A stretch of DNA of 41,829 bases from IMG/VR virus record IMGVR_UViG_3300005470_000008, positions 1 to 41,829 of that record, one strand, 5' to 3'. This document shows positions 15,392 to 23,758 of the stretch, piece by piece (within the stretch, counting starts at the first letter, position 1; every line of letters begins with the position of its first letter). The translations under genes were made by a program, and so were the position numbers. Below the pieces are notes generated by a model that worked only from the letters and a program-made list of their open reading frames with translations, was not told the origin of the DNA and ran no database searches. The stretch is from a virus.

Positions 15392-16348
15392 ATGCAAATA
15401 AAAAAAGTATTTAATCTAGAAGAAGATTTAACAAGTGATGAGTTTATTGCTACTAAGCAAGATATGATAAGTGAACAATGTCAAATGGCACACCCTGACT
15501 TTTTATGTAAAGTGTACACATACTGTACTGCTGATAAAAAGTTTGTTATCCATACTACAGAAGAAAACAAAACAAGTGTTGGAGCTATGAGCAGAATGTT
15601 AGCACACAGAACTGTAGGGGAACAAGCTTTAATGGAACTTGATAACGATATGGTTAATACGTGGGAGATTATCATAAAAGCTGATACTGACCTACCTGAT
15701 TATGTTACAGCACTATCTATAGCACAAGCTAAAGCAGATGAGATGATGGATGCAGATAAAACAAAGATGCCTATAGTAACTGTAGTAGACTACAGATGGG
15801 GAAATCCTAAAACTATCATAGTACCTACAATCTTTGGAGATAAAGATGATGAGGGTAACTGGATACCACCATCACAACCAACACCAATAATCATTATGCC
15901 AGACCCAGAAATCGGTAGAGTGTGGAAAGAGGGAACTGTAGTTACACCTGATATTTTTGATAGAATTAAGCACGGAAACTATGCTGTTTTAGGACTGGCT
16001 GCTGTTCAGACTGAGAGTGTTCTGTACTTAAATCCATCTGTATCTGGTGGAAATTTTGAATATAGACAAACTTCAAATGTTATCATAAATATTGATGATA
16101 ATATAGTAGTATTTACGCAGTTTGAACCAAAACAAACAGATACATCTGTTATGACTTACAGAAAAGTTATAGTAAATGATGTTGAGTACCCTCTAGGAGC
16201 TGTAGGCGGTACAATAGCTACACAAGAACAATATACTAATGCTAGAACTGCTTTAGTAGATGTAGGATTTTATAGAGCAAATCCAAATGACCCAACTTAC
16301 TACAAAACAGATGGTGAGATAAGACTTCAAGGTATAACTTTAAATTAA
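15392..16348 (+). CDS. Hypothetical structural protein
   Basis: A 318-residue protein after AAAAGGAAAAATT. It is acidic, with a helical N-terminal third and a beta-rich remainder. It has a Pro-rich linker (IPPSQPTPIIIMPDPEIGRVW) near 160-180. No family is recognised. It is the first gene after the terminator, in a run of probable virion genes, so a structural role is inferred from place only. Confidence 0.6.
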   Translation: MQIKKVFNLEEDLTSDEFIATKQDMISEQCQMAHPDFLCKVYTYCTADKKFVIHTTEENKTSVGAMSRMLAHRTVGEQALMELDNDMVNTWEIIIKADTDLPDYVTALSIAQAKADEMMDADKTKMPIVTVVDYRWGNPKTIIVPTIFGDKDDEGNWIPPSQPTPIIIMPDPEIGRVWKEGTVVTPDIFDRIKHGNYAVLGLAAVQTESVLYLNPSVSGGNFEYRQTSNVIINIDDNIVVFTQFEPKQTDTSVMTYRKVIVNDVEYPLGAVGGTIATQEQYTNARTALVDVGFYRANPNDPTYYKTDGEIRLQGITLN

Positions 16349-16349
16349 T

Positions 16350-16691
16350 ATGTACCTACAAATAGAGTCTTATAGAGGTGAAGATTGGTTATTTGATACA
16401 CAAATTAGTGTGTCAGATGACCTAAATAAAAAGTTGCATAGACTTTTTAAAAAGCCAACTATGGTGTTTATGCCACACTATATTTATAATGAGTTAAATC
16501 CTAAAGTTAGAGATAGTTTAACTTTAGCGTATGGGGATGATGATGATATGACAGTAGAACAGATGCTTAAAACAGATGTTTTAACTGTACTTACAGATGA
16601 GCAGTTTGAGCCATATGCAGATATGATGCTCTTTGTAGATAATGTTACGCATAGAGAAAATGAATATCTAGTTATAGAGGATATAGTATAA
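16350..16691 (+). CDS. Hypothetical acidic protein
   Basis: A 113-residue protein starting 1 nt after the previous stop, with no clear ribosome site, so it is probably translation-coupled. It has an acidic patch (YGDDDDMTVEQML) and ends in ENEYLVIEDIV. No family is recognised. Confidence 0.6.
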   Translation: MYLQIESYRGEDWLFDTQISVSDDLNKKLHRLFKKPTMVFMPHYIYNELNPKVRDSLTLAYGDDDDMTVEQMLKTDVLTVLTDEQFEPYADMMLFVDNVTHRENEYLVIEDIV

Positions 16692-16692
16692 G

Positions 16693-16779
16693 ATGGAGAT
16701 AGTAGTAGGGATAATATTAGGACTACTTATATTTATCGTTATATACAACTACTTTGACACAGATGATATGTGGCACTAG
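16693..16779 (+). CDS. 28-residue membrane microprotein
   Basis: The frame from ATG 16693 begins 1 nt after the previous stop and encodes a clean membrane helix (IVVGIILGLLIFIVIYNYF) with an acidic tail (DTDDMWH). It fills the gap between two structural genes in the same direction. Single-helix peptides of this type can be holin parts or minor virion proteins. No family is assigned. Confidence 0.5.
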   Translation: MEIVVGIILGLLIFIVIYNYFDTDDMWH

Positions 16780-16801
16780 AGAGATATAAAAGGAAAATAA
16801 A

Positions 16802-17422
16802 ATGGCTTATGATTTTACAAATCAAAAGATTACACTTACACCTGATGTAAAATTAGGTATAAAACATAGAGTAGAGAGTATAGCTTCAAGTCACAACGAC
16901 TTGACTCAAGAGACACAAAATGCTTTAAATGAACTATCAAGTGCAGTAGATAGCATAACATCTCAAAGCGGTACAGATGTAACAGAGATACAAAACAAGC
17001 TTAATATCTTAGCTGATATATTCAGTAAAGATGGTGAAGCAAATGATGTATTTGATGCAATAGTTGGTATAGTTGATAGTTGGAACAATGGTGGAGAGAT
17101 AGTAAAAACTATAGAGACACCTTTCAACAGTGCAACTGGTATAGCTACAGTAGATTTAACAGCGTTTGGATTTACAGACACATCATATAAAGTGATAGGT
17201 TCAGTAGATACACTTGGTAGCTTAAAAGCTAGTGTTGGCTTTGATAAAACAGATGCAAATACTATCACTATCAAAGCTTATGATAAAGCTTGTTTTGTAG
17301 AGGATGCAGTTATGTATGATGCTTCAACAAACAGCTTTAATGTAACAGTTGGTGTAGCATATGAGAGACAACCACTAAGCTTCACACTTACAGATGAAAC
17401 TGGTGCAGAAACTACTATATAG
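16802..17422 (+). CDS. Probable virion/fibre protein
   Basis: A 206-residue protein after AAAAGGAAAATAA. The N-terminal half is helical or coiled-coil (TQETQNALNELSSAVDSI) and the C-terminal half is a beta domain (TPFNSATGIATVDLTAFGFTDTSYKVIGSV). This coil-plus-sandwich layout is common in fibre or head-decoration proteins. It is followed by an 11-bp hairpin. Confidence 0.6.
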   Translation: MAYDFTNQKITLTPDVKLGIKHRVESIASSHNDLTQETQNALNELSSAVDSITSQSGTDVTEIQNKLNILADIFSKDGEANDVFDAIVGIVDSWNNGGEIVKTIETPFNSATGIATVDLTAFGFTDTSYKVIGSVDTLGSLKASVGFDKTDANTITIKAYDKACFVEDAVMYDASTNSFNVTVGVAYERQPLSFTLTDETGAETTI

Positions 17423-17426
17423 TTTT

Positions 17427-17453
17427 ATAGTGCAGTCACTTAGACTGTACTAT
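17427..17453 (+). terminator. 11-bp stem-loop without U-tract
   Basis: ATAGTGCAGTC and GACTGTACTAT pair over 11 bp (one G-U pair) around the loop ACTTA, 5 bp after a stop codon. With no T-run behind it, it is more likely an attenuator or an mRNA-stabilising hairpin than a full terminator. Confidence 0.5.
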
Positions 17454-17476
17454 TAAGACTATAAAAGGGGTAAGAT

Positions 17477-18022
17477 ATGGCTAGTACAAAAAGGATAGAT
17501 TTATTTATAAGATTAACTTCAACTGTAACCAAACAAGGTGCTATAGACTACGCTTATAAAAGGTCAAACGATAGAGATAACGATAGTGGAAACTTTGATA
17601 CAAGTGGAAATATGATAGATGCTCACTACTATGATGTAACAGACTTTAGAGACTCTAGTAAATATATGGTATTTGGAGATGAAGCACAAAGCATACTACA
17701 GCTAGAAAAATCACACGACCTTATCACTCCAAACGATAATAGTGGCAATGTAGACTTAACAAACTACCAAAGAGGATTTACAGATGAAATTGTTATTAGT
17801 AGCGATGATGGTACAGCTATTGTTGAACTGGACAGCTTGGGTACTTATAATGTATTTTTGACAGTCAAAAAGTCTCTACAAGCACTAGCTAGAGTAGAGG
17901 ATGAGACAGACACTAGCTTTAAAATAGTGCTATATGATGGCAATACTTATGGGGAAGATGAGATTAAGTTAGATTGTACAAACAATCCAGTAACAGTAAA
18001 CTACAATGTAGTATATGAGTAA
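17477..18022 (+). CDS. Hypothetical structural protein
   Basis: A 181-residue acidic protein after AAAGGGGTAAGAT. It is rich in Asp, Ser and Tyr, with likely beta structure (EIVISSDDGTAIVELDSLGTYNVFLTV). No Cys motif or membrane helix. It lies in the structural gene run. No family is recognised. Confidence 0.6.
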   Translation: MASTKRIDLFIRLTSTVTKQGAIDYAYKRSNDRDNDSGNFDTSGNMIDAHYYDVTDFRDSSKYMVFGDEAQSILQLEKSHDLITPNDNSGNVDLTNYQRGFTDEIVISSDDGTAIVELDSLGTYNVFLTVKKSLQALARVEDETDTSFKIVLYDGNTYGEDEIKLDCTNNPVTVNYNVVYE

Positions 18023-18025
18023 GTT

Positions 18026-18454
18026 ATGCCTTTGACTATAAAGCAAGAGATAGAAGCTTTAAAACAGATGATTAGCACTTTACAACTAAAAGTAGATACA
18101 AACTCTTTGTATATACTAGATAATAGATCACATCTTATAAATGATGAAGGTGGATTTTATATCCAAAACTATCAGATCAACTACATAGATATAAATGGTC
18201 AAGTAAGTGCCACATATGATCTCTTTGATGCAGAGGGTAATCCTACAGATACATATATAGTAAAGAAGATATTAGTATCAAAGCTAGAGAAACAGTATGA
18301 GATCACGATAGATAAAAGTGGTGGAAGTAATATATCAAATAACCAACAGATATACTATGATAAAGATGGTGTTGAGAGTTGTAGATATGATCTGTTTGAT
18401 ATGTATGGAGAGCCTACGCAGTCAGAGATATTTAGCAAGAGGTTGGTGGTATGA
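18026..18454 (+). CDS. Protein with duplicated YDLFD module
   Basis: A 142-residue protein with an N-terminal coil and two copies of a 33-residue unit: YIDINGQVSATYDLFDAEGN (about 52-71) and YYDKDGVESCRYDLFDMYGE (about 109-128), each followed by PT and a KR/KK-LV ending. Strand-turn-strand hairpins of this kind fit a beta structure in a virion appendage. It overlaps the next gene by ATGA. Confidence 0.65.
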   Translation: MPLTIKQEIEALKQMISTLQLKVDTNSLYILDNRSHLINDEGGFYIQNYQINYIDINGQVSATYDLFDAEGNPTDTYIVKKILVSKLEKQYEITIDKSGGSNISNNQQIYYDKDGVESCRYDLFDMYGEPTQSEIFSKRLVV

Positions 18455-18642
18455 GTATAAAAACAAAAAATGAAAAGCTAGGAAAAGTAGCATTTATGAA
18501 GCTAAAAGAGCTTAGTAAAACAGATGTGGTAAAGTTGTATGAGATGGTAAATAGTAACAAAACCCAGATCACTAACACTAAAAATGAGTTAGAAAAACTT
18601 AAAAATAAAAGAGGGTTATGCCCTCAAAGTTTAACAATATAA
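18451..18642 (+). CDS. Hypothetical small helical protein
   Basis: A 63-residue Lys-rich protein coupled by ATGA to the previous gene. Mostly helix (ELSKTDVVKLYEMVNSNKTQITNTKNELEKLKNK). It could act as a small assembly factor, but no family is recognised. Confidence 0.55.
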   Translation: MSIKTKNEKLGKVAFMKLKELSKTDVVKLYEMVNSNKTQITNTKNELEKLKNKRGLCPQSLTI

Positions 18643-18653
18643 AAGGATAAGAT

Positions 18654-19766
18654 ATGACAGTTGAGGAAAAGCAAAAATTAGATTTAGTAGAGTATGGTCG
18701 TATATATGATGGAATAGAGACAAAAGCAAAAGCTACAGTAGATTATTTTATACAAAACAATGACATAGTAGGTACAGATAGTGCTACAATTATAGCAAGT
18801 GTGATAAATAATGTGATTGATAAATCACTTGAAGCAGTAAAAGTAGGTATAGATGCAAGTATGGCACTTGATCTACACAAAGATAACATAGAGATAAATA
18901 AGCAGAAAAAGCTACAAGAGACAAAAAATACAGATATTATAGAACAAAAAAAGCTACAGAGCATAGAAAATACAAAAGGTATATCAGACAATGTATTTAC
19001 CCAAAAGCAAATAAACACACACAAAGTATATAGTACATACCTTGATAATATAAATAAAGAGCATAAAAACACAGCAGAGGAGATAAAAAATGGTAAAGTT
19101 AAGTTTAACTATACTTTTTATAAATCTTACTACGACTCAACAAACACAAAAATTGATACACAACTTATAGATGAAGATAGTATAACTTTGGATGTTGAGC
19201 ATATACTTAGTATAGATACAACTACAGATGATCCACGATATGAGTACGATAGTCAAACAGATAGATACTATTTTGTATATAAAGGTATAGCAAAAGCAAA
19301 TTCTACAGTTAAAGGGTATTTAAGTAGCACAGAGGGAGATACACTATTTATAGCTGATTCAGAAGGAAACTATGAAGTTAGGATGAGAATAGAAAATGCT
19401 AATGATAAAGCTACTATAAAATATATAAAAGATACAACATACCCACTATTCAAAGACTACAAACGTATAGCATCTAAAGAGTTGATAGATGGTGGTGGAA
19501 TAAGTAGTATAGAGTTAGCAAACTATAAAACTATAGCAGATACACAGTATGTAGACACACAAAATCAAGAGTTAAAAAATAGTGTTATTTACAACAATAA
19601 AATCAAAACACTAGATAGTCTAAGTGACCTATGGGGAACTCTTGGGGCTGGTGGATTAGTAGTTCCTGAAAGTGGATGGAAGCCTATATTTGAAATAGCA
19701 AATGACTTAGCAAATACAACAATACCATCACTATCAAGTTTTCAAAGTGATATCGCAGTAAACTAA
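18654..19766 (+). CDS. Hypothetical virion protein
   Basis: A 370-residue protein. Residues 1-150 are helical, with short repeats of the form KKLQETKNTDIIEQKKLQSIENTKG split over 80-105. The centre (150-260) is beta-rich, with YRFV-like strands. The end is hydrophobic and Gly-rich (LWGTLGAGGLVVPESGW). It ends 1 nt before the next ATG. A tail or stalk component is likely from position. No family is assigned. Confidence 0.6.
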   Translation: MTVEEKQKLDLVEYGRIYDGIETKAKATVDYFIQNNDIVGTDSATIIASVINNVIDKSLEAVKVGIDASMALDLHKDNIEINKQKKLQETKNTDIIEQKKLQSIENTKGISDNVFTQKQINTHKVYSTYLDNINKEHKNTAEEIKNGKVKFNYTFYKSYYDSTNTKIDTQLIDEDSITLDVEHILSIDTTTDDPRYEYDSQTDRYYFVYKGIAKANSTVKGYLSSTEGDTLFIADSEGNYEVRMRIENANDKATIKYIKDTTYPLFKDYKRIASKELIDGGGISSIELANYKTIADTQYVDTQNQELKNSVIYNNKIKTLDSLSDLWGTLGAGGLVVPESGWKPIFEIANDLANTTIPSLSSFQSDIAVN

Positions 19767-19767
19767 A

Positions 19768-21222
19768 ATGGCAACATTAGCAGAGTTAAGAGAGTATGAA
19801 AAAAGTGTAGACAACAACATATCTACACTTAAAAGCTATCAAAATAACTCAAAATATGATCAAACTAAAGTAAACAATGCACTTACTGAACAATACGATT
19901 ATCAAAAGCAGTTAGAAGATGCAAAATCATCTGAAATAAACAAAATTGTTCAAGTACATAGAGTTGATCTACCAAACTACAAAGATAGGGGAGAGTGGCT
20001 TGGTGGTGGTACTTACAGAAATAGCTCATTTGCAGGTGGTGATACATACACCCCCGTATCAACACCATCTTTTGATAACAAGAAAAAAGATAGTGATATA
20101 GGCTCATATCTACTAAGTGGAAACTTTTTATTTTTAAATAGTGGATTTAATTTTATACAGTATGCTATGAGTGGTTATGAACTAAACTTTGCACTCCAAA
20201 ATGAGCAAGAGGTGTATGTGTTTGAGTATGAGATAGTTGTAACAAACAAAGAGACAAACACTATTATACATAGTAGTAGTGGTAGCGTTTCTAGTGATAT
20301 GATGGAAAGTAGCAATTCAACACCTATGGATATAACATCTTTAGCAAATGCTTTTAAAAATCAAAGTGTATTGTCACCTTTGATGTTTAGTGATAAGTTT
20401 TTATTTTCTCTTACTATTATAGATAGACTATCAAGAGAAGATCTAACCATAGAGGAAAATATATCATCTATGGTATTAGGTACTATAAACAGTCAAATAT
20501 ATAGTATGATAGCATCAAAAGTAGTGGATAGTTTTAATATAACAGTAAGTACATTTGGTCAATTTATGGGGTTACATACTGTTTTATACGGGATATACAA
20601 TGAAGCAGTTGAAGTTATGCTAGGACTTGATAACTCTTTTGGTTTTGGCGGGGATTTTGTAGGTGAGCATAATGGTACAGCAATATATAGCGAGTCAAAA
20701 GGTTTTATGGGACTAGATACACTAGGGAAGTCTTTAAGTGTATCACTAGGGCTTACAGATAAAGCCACATATGAGTTTACAGACAAAGATGGGAATGTAC
20801 TAGATGGATACAGTATGACCTCTTATAATAAAACAAATGAAACCTTTGAGGGTCAAAGCACTTGGGATTCTATGTTCGGTGGCTTTGGTAGTCAAGATGT
20901 TTATACTGGATTTGAGCCTAGCACTACCACATTTGATGTAGTTGATAGCGTAGGGTTTGATAATGACTTTGCATCACTTCAATCAGAGATAGATAACGGC
21001 TTTGGTTCAGAGATAGAGTCAGATGGTGGTTTCTTTGATTCTGTAGTTGATAGTGTTAGTGACTGGCTTAGTTCAGACTATGGCGACAATGGTGGGAAAG
21101 CCCCTAGTGGTATAAGTCAAGATGCGTGGGATGCTCATACTGGTGGTGGAAGTTATGGTGGATTATCTGGAGATGCTGCAAGTGCAGCTGGATTTGGTGG
21201 AGATGATGATGGTGGTTGCTAA
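19768..21222 (+). CDS. Hypothetical virion protein with Gly/Asp-rich tail
   Basis: A 484-residue protein. It has an N-terminal coiled coil (1-55), a central domain with hydrophobic segments (GLHTVLYGIYNEAVEVML) and a flexible low-complexity C-terminus rich in Gly, Asp and Ser that ends in DDDGGC. The last 60 residues resemble disordered tails of ejected or surface proteins. It is the last gene of the structural operon before terminator-like repeats and the integrase. Confidence 0.6.
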   Translation: MATLAELREYEKSVDNNISTLKSYQNNSKYDQTKVNNALTEQYDYQKQLEDAKSSEINKIVQVHRVDLPNYKDRGEWLGGGTYRNSSFAGGDTYTPVSTPSFDNKKKDSDIGSYLLSGNFLFLNSGFNFIQYAMSGYELNFALQNEQEVYVFEYEIVVTNKETNTIIHSSSGSVSSDMMESSNSTPMDITSLANAFKNQSVLSPLMFSDKFLFSLTIIDRLSREDLTIEENISSMVLGTINSQIYSMIASKVVDSFNITVSTFGQFMGLHTVLYGIYNEAVEVMLGLDNSFGFGGDFVGEHNGTAIYSESKGFMGLDTLGKSLSVSLGLTDKATYEFTDKDGNVLDGYSMTSYNKTNETFEGQSTWDSMFGGFGSQDVYTGFEPSTTTFDVVDSVGFDNDFASLQSEIDNGFGSEIESDGGFFDSVVDSVSDWLSSDYGDNGGKAPSGISQDAWDAHTGGGSYGGLSGDAASAAGFGGDDDGGC

Positions 21223-21230
21223 AATAAAAT

Positions 21231-21263
21231 AAAAAGGTGTGTCAATTATAAGCCACTTTTTTT
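21231..21263 (+). terminator. Probable terminator of the structural operon
   Basis: AAAAAGGTG and CACTTTTTTT can pair around a 14-base loop and end in seven T, 8 bp after the last structural gene. The stem is AU-rich, so its strength is uncertain. Confidence 0.45.
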
Positions 21264-21304
21264 AATAAAAAAATAAAAATACAGTTAGCTTTTTAATTCT
21301 TTTA

Positions 21305-21338
21305 GCCTATTTAGTTTTAAATTTTAAACTAAATAGGC
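21305..21338. repeat. 13-bp perfect inverted repeat
   Basis: GCCTATTTAGTTT and AAACTAAATAGGC flank an 8-bp AT spacer, between the + strand structural genes and the - strand integrase. It may be a bidirectional terminator, or an arm or accessory site near the phage attachment site. Confidence 0.55.
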
Positions 21339-21371
21339 AATAAATACATATCCCACATCTTTGATAGAGAT

Positions 21372-21455
21372 ATGAATGAGCTTGTTAAAAAAGTGGCTAT
21401 TTTAGAGAATAGTTGTAGGCTTTTAGCTATAAAACAGCAGATTGAGAATAGATAG
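21372..21455 (+). CDS. Possible 27-residue coiled-coil ORF
   Basis: ATG 21372 opens a frame encoding MNELVKKVAILENSCRLLAI and a short tail, a leucine-zipper-like helix, in the gap before the integrase. No good ribosome site precedes it, and the frame remains open upstream. The candidate attachment core lies within it, so it could be the relic of a gene interrupted or regenerated by recombination. Confidence 0.25.
   Translation: MNELVKKVAILENSCRLLAIKQQIENR
21385..21398. other. Candidate attachment-site core
   Basis: TTAAAAAAGTGGCT lies 65 bp from the integrase 3' end and recurs exactly at 41588-41601. An inverted copy with one more T (AGCCACTTTTTTTAA) starts at 21251. A site this close to the integrase is where attP would be expected, but the sequence is short and A-rich, so it may only be part of terminator-like repeats. 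Confidence 0.25.
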
Positions 21456-21462
21456 GATTTAC

Positions 21463-22587
21463 CTATTGGAAATCTTGGTGTGTCAAATATGTGCCATATT
21501 TTTTGATATTATTTAACCTTATGTTTTCATCTAGCTTTATAAATTTTGCATATACACTTAGGGTTGTTTTTAGATTTGCATGACCTAAAGTTTTTGATAC
21601 CCACAGCAGTTCAGCACCACTACTTATCATCACAGATGCAAAGGTGTGGCGAAGATTGTAAAGTGTACCATTTAGTTTTAGTTTTCTACTTATATTTAAA
21701 AATGTTTTACTTATGGTGGTATAGTCTCTAAATCTTTCATTTTTACTATTTAAGAATATATTGGATTGATTGTATTTATTGGTTAAATCTTTTTGTGATC
21801 TTAGGATCTTTTCAGCTAAAGGTAGCATATCTATTACTCTTACTGATGACTCATTTTTAGTGTTACCTACTATCCCTTGTGGCTTTGCTGCTTTGTTTAT
21901 ACTTATAGTTTTATTTTCAAAATCTATATCACTCCATAGTAAAGCTACCATCTCACTAGGTCGCATACCAGTAGCGTACAGAAATTGGATCACATTTTTT
22001 ATATACCCATCTGATATATCTACTAAAGATGCTATATCTTCTTTAGTAAAAGCATTTACATTTTTTGTGTATTCAGCTTCATAATCATCTCTATTTTTAG
22101 TTAGATGTTTCACTTTTAAAACTGGATTTGAGTCTATAACTTCATCTAGTACAGCTTTATCTAATATCATCTTTAGTTTTGTTCTATACATTCTAACTGT
22201 AGCAAGTGAGTAGTTACTTATAAGTAAAGATTGCCACTTTTCTATATCTATAGGTTTTATATCTTTTACAAGTTTATCTTTGAAATAGTTTTTAATATGT
22301 TTCTCATAAGAGTATCTTGTAGCTTTGTATACATTTGTAGATACGCTATATCTATAGCTATCAAAAAATATTTCAGCGTATTTCTCTAGTGTATTAAGAT
22401 TGGTAGTATCTTCCAACTTAAATGTACCAGTTGCTATAGCTACTTCCATTTGAGGTATAAGTGTTTTTTCTACTATTTTTATATTTGAGGGGGTGTATTT
22501 TAACTTAGTGCTTTTTCTTTTTCTTTTACCATCTATAGTAAAATCTATATATATTATATCTGTTTTTGGGTGTCTATAGTATCTCAT
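21463..22587 (-). CDS. int: Full-length tyrosine integrase
   Basis: A 374-residue site-specific recombinase that would integrate or excise the phage at an att site. An N-terminal beta domain (1-45, arm-type DNA binding) is followed by a helical core-binding domain (65-165) and the catalytic domain. The catalytic residues are Arg209 (ATGMRPSE), Lys244 (GNTKNESS), Arg313 in YNLRHTFAS, His336 (LGHANLKTT) and the nucleophile Tyr346. The first His of the HxxR box is replaced by Tyr, a common change in phage integrases. It lies on the - strand between two + strand virion blocks, away from the repressor, which is not the usual prophage-end position. Confidence 0.92.
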   Translation of the reverse strand: MRYYRHPKTDIIYIDFTIDGKRKRKSTKLKYTPSNIKIVEKTLIPQMEVAIATGTFKLEDTTNLNTLEKYAEIFFDSYRYSVSTNVYKATRYSYEKHIKNYFKDKLVKDIKPIDIEKWQSLLISNYSLATVRMYRTKLKMILDKAVLDEVIDSNPVLKVKHLTKNRDDYEAEYTKNVNAFTKEDIASLVDISDGYIKNVIQFLYATGMRPSEMVALLWSDIDFENKTISINKAAKPQGIVGNTKNESSVRVIDMLPLAEKILRSQKDLTNKYNQSNIFLNSKNERFRDYTTISKTFLNISRKLKLNGTLYNLRHTFASVMISSGAELLWVSKTLGHANLKTTLSVYAKFIKLDENIRLNNIKKYGTYLTHQDFQ

Positions 22588-22694
22588 ATGGGAATCTTAT
22601 CAAAAAAAACCTTATTGGTTGACAAATATATATAAATGATGTTTTTTATTAATAGATAATAATAACTCAATAAAAATCAAAAAAAAGGGAAAAT
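22588..22694. promoter_or_regulatory. Divergent intergenic region between integrase and capsid block
   Basis: A 107-bp, very AT-rich gap holds outward-facing gene starts. TTGACA at 22619-22624 could be a + strand -35 box, but the bases 17 bp on are only T-rich. GATAAT at 22655-22660 is a better -10 match, with no -35. AAAAAAAAGGGAAAAT is the ribosome site of the acidic protein. Promoter calls here are weak. Confidence 0.35.
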
Positions 22695-23501
22695 ATGGCA
22701 GATATAGCACAAGATCAAGAGCATACAGATAATGAAGATATTGAACTAGATGATGAGTTAGAAAATGATGAAGATGAATTAGAAGATGATGAGTCAGAAG
22801 ATGATGAGTCAGAAGATGATGAGTCAGAAGATGATGAGCTGGAAAATGATGAAGATGAATCAGAAGATGATCAATCAGAAACTTTTATAAGTGTCAAAGA
22901 GTCTAGTGGTGGTAAGTATGATATTGAATCAAACTTAAAACAATTAGCTGCTATAGAGACAAAGATAGAGAGTAGTTCAAAAAAGATAGATACAAAAGAG
23001 TTCTATAAAAACTTAAAAGAGATATTACCAAAAGATATACTAGAGTTAAGATTTGAAGAGGATGATACGGAGTATTATATAGAGGTTGAAAAGGCTAAAG
23101 AGAAGTGGCTAGAGGAGCAAACAGCCCCATCAAAAGAGCTAGAAAATAAACTAAATGAAGCGAAACAAGATCTAGCAGTAGCTAAAGCTATAGATAGTGT
23201 CCTTAAAAAATACCCTGATTACAACCATGTAAAAATGGCTAACTTTTTCAATGAAGAGTTAAGCAAAACTCAACAAAGAAAGCTAAGTAAAGGTAGCATA
23301 GAGGAAAACCTAGATGAGCATCTTGAAAAGGTATATAAACTATACAAGAAAAAGCACCCTACAAAAGTGGTAGATGTAAAAGCCCCTAAAAAACCAAACT
23401 TATCAAACAAACCAAAACAGACAATAGATGCTCACGAAGATATCAAAGCTCAAAAAGAGGATAAAGAGTATATGGAATCTATTGGATTTAGAAAATTATA
23501 A
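22695..23501 (+). CDS. Acidic scaffold-like protein
   Basis: A 268-residue protein. The first 65 residues are almost all Asp, Glu and Ser in repeats (DESED, from a repeated 15-bp unit near 22790-22840). A long helical region (70-215) and a basic C-terminus follow. The last residues, EYMESIGFRKL, match the end of the next protein (EYLENIGFKKA). An acidic, helical protein in the packaging/capsid block with a conserved C-terminal tag fits an assembly scaffold that binds the capsid through its C-terminus. This is inferred; no named family is recognised. Confidence 0.55.
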   Translation: MADIAQDQEHTDNEDIELDDELENDEDELEDDESEDDESEDDESEDDELENDEDESEDDQSETFISVKESSGGKYDIESNLKQLAAIETKIESSSKKIDTKEFYKNLKEILPKDILELRFEEDDTEYYIEVEKAKEKWLEEQTAPSKELENKLNEAKQDLAVAKAIDSVLKKYPDYNHVKMANFFNEELSKTQQRKLSKGSIEENLDEHLEKVYKLYKKKHPTKVVDVKAPKKPNLSNKPKQTIDAHEDIKAQKEDKEYMESIGFRKL

Positions 23502-23512
23502 AGGATAAAAAA

Positions 23513-23740
23513 ATGGCTAAAAGAAGAATAATTAAAAATGTTGATGCACCTATGGATGAAGATAGAAAGTGGAGATGTGAGAGTGATCTTAGAACTTTAA
23601 AAGATGTTTATGAGATATTAAATGATAAGCAAAGAATGGCAGATGTAAAAAAAGAGATAGCGAATCAAAAAACAGTTTTAGATGCAGTTGAAAAGATAGA
23701 TACAGAGTATCTTGAAAATATTGGATTTAAAAAAGCATAA
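23513..23740 (+). CDS. Small conserved-type phage protein upstream of terminase
   Basis: A 75-residue basic protein. The centre (WRCESDLRTLKDVYEILNDKQRM) resembles, from memory, small proteins of the W-x(3)-DxRTL-x(5)-I-x(2)-D type found near packaging genes in podophages. Its C-terminus (EYLENIGFKKA) repeats that of the preceding acidic protein. Its TAA stop overlaps the first bases of an 18-bp palindrome. The function is unknown. Confidence 0.6.
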   Translation: MAKRRIIKNVDAPMDEDRKWRCESDLRTLKDVYEILNDKQRMADVKKEIANQKTVLDAVEKIDTEYLENIGFKKA

Positions 23741-23756
23741 TTTCTCATGAGAAATT
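23739..23756. promoter_or_regulatory. 18-bp palindrome AATTTCTCATGAGAAATT, copy 1
   Basis: A perfect 18-bp palindrome that fills the gap between the stop of the small gene and the terminase start at 23759. Identical copies occur at 35972 and 41542, and a 14-bp core copy at 31309. It is a candidate ParB or repressor site. With a CATG loop it could also form a weak 7-bp hairpin. Confidence 0.7.
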
Positions 23757-23758
23757 AG

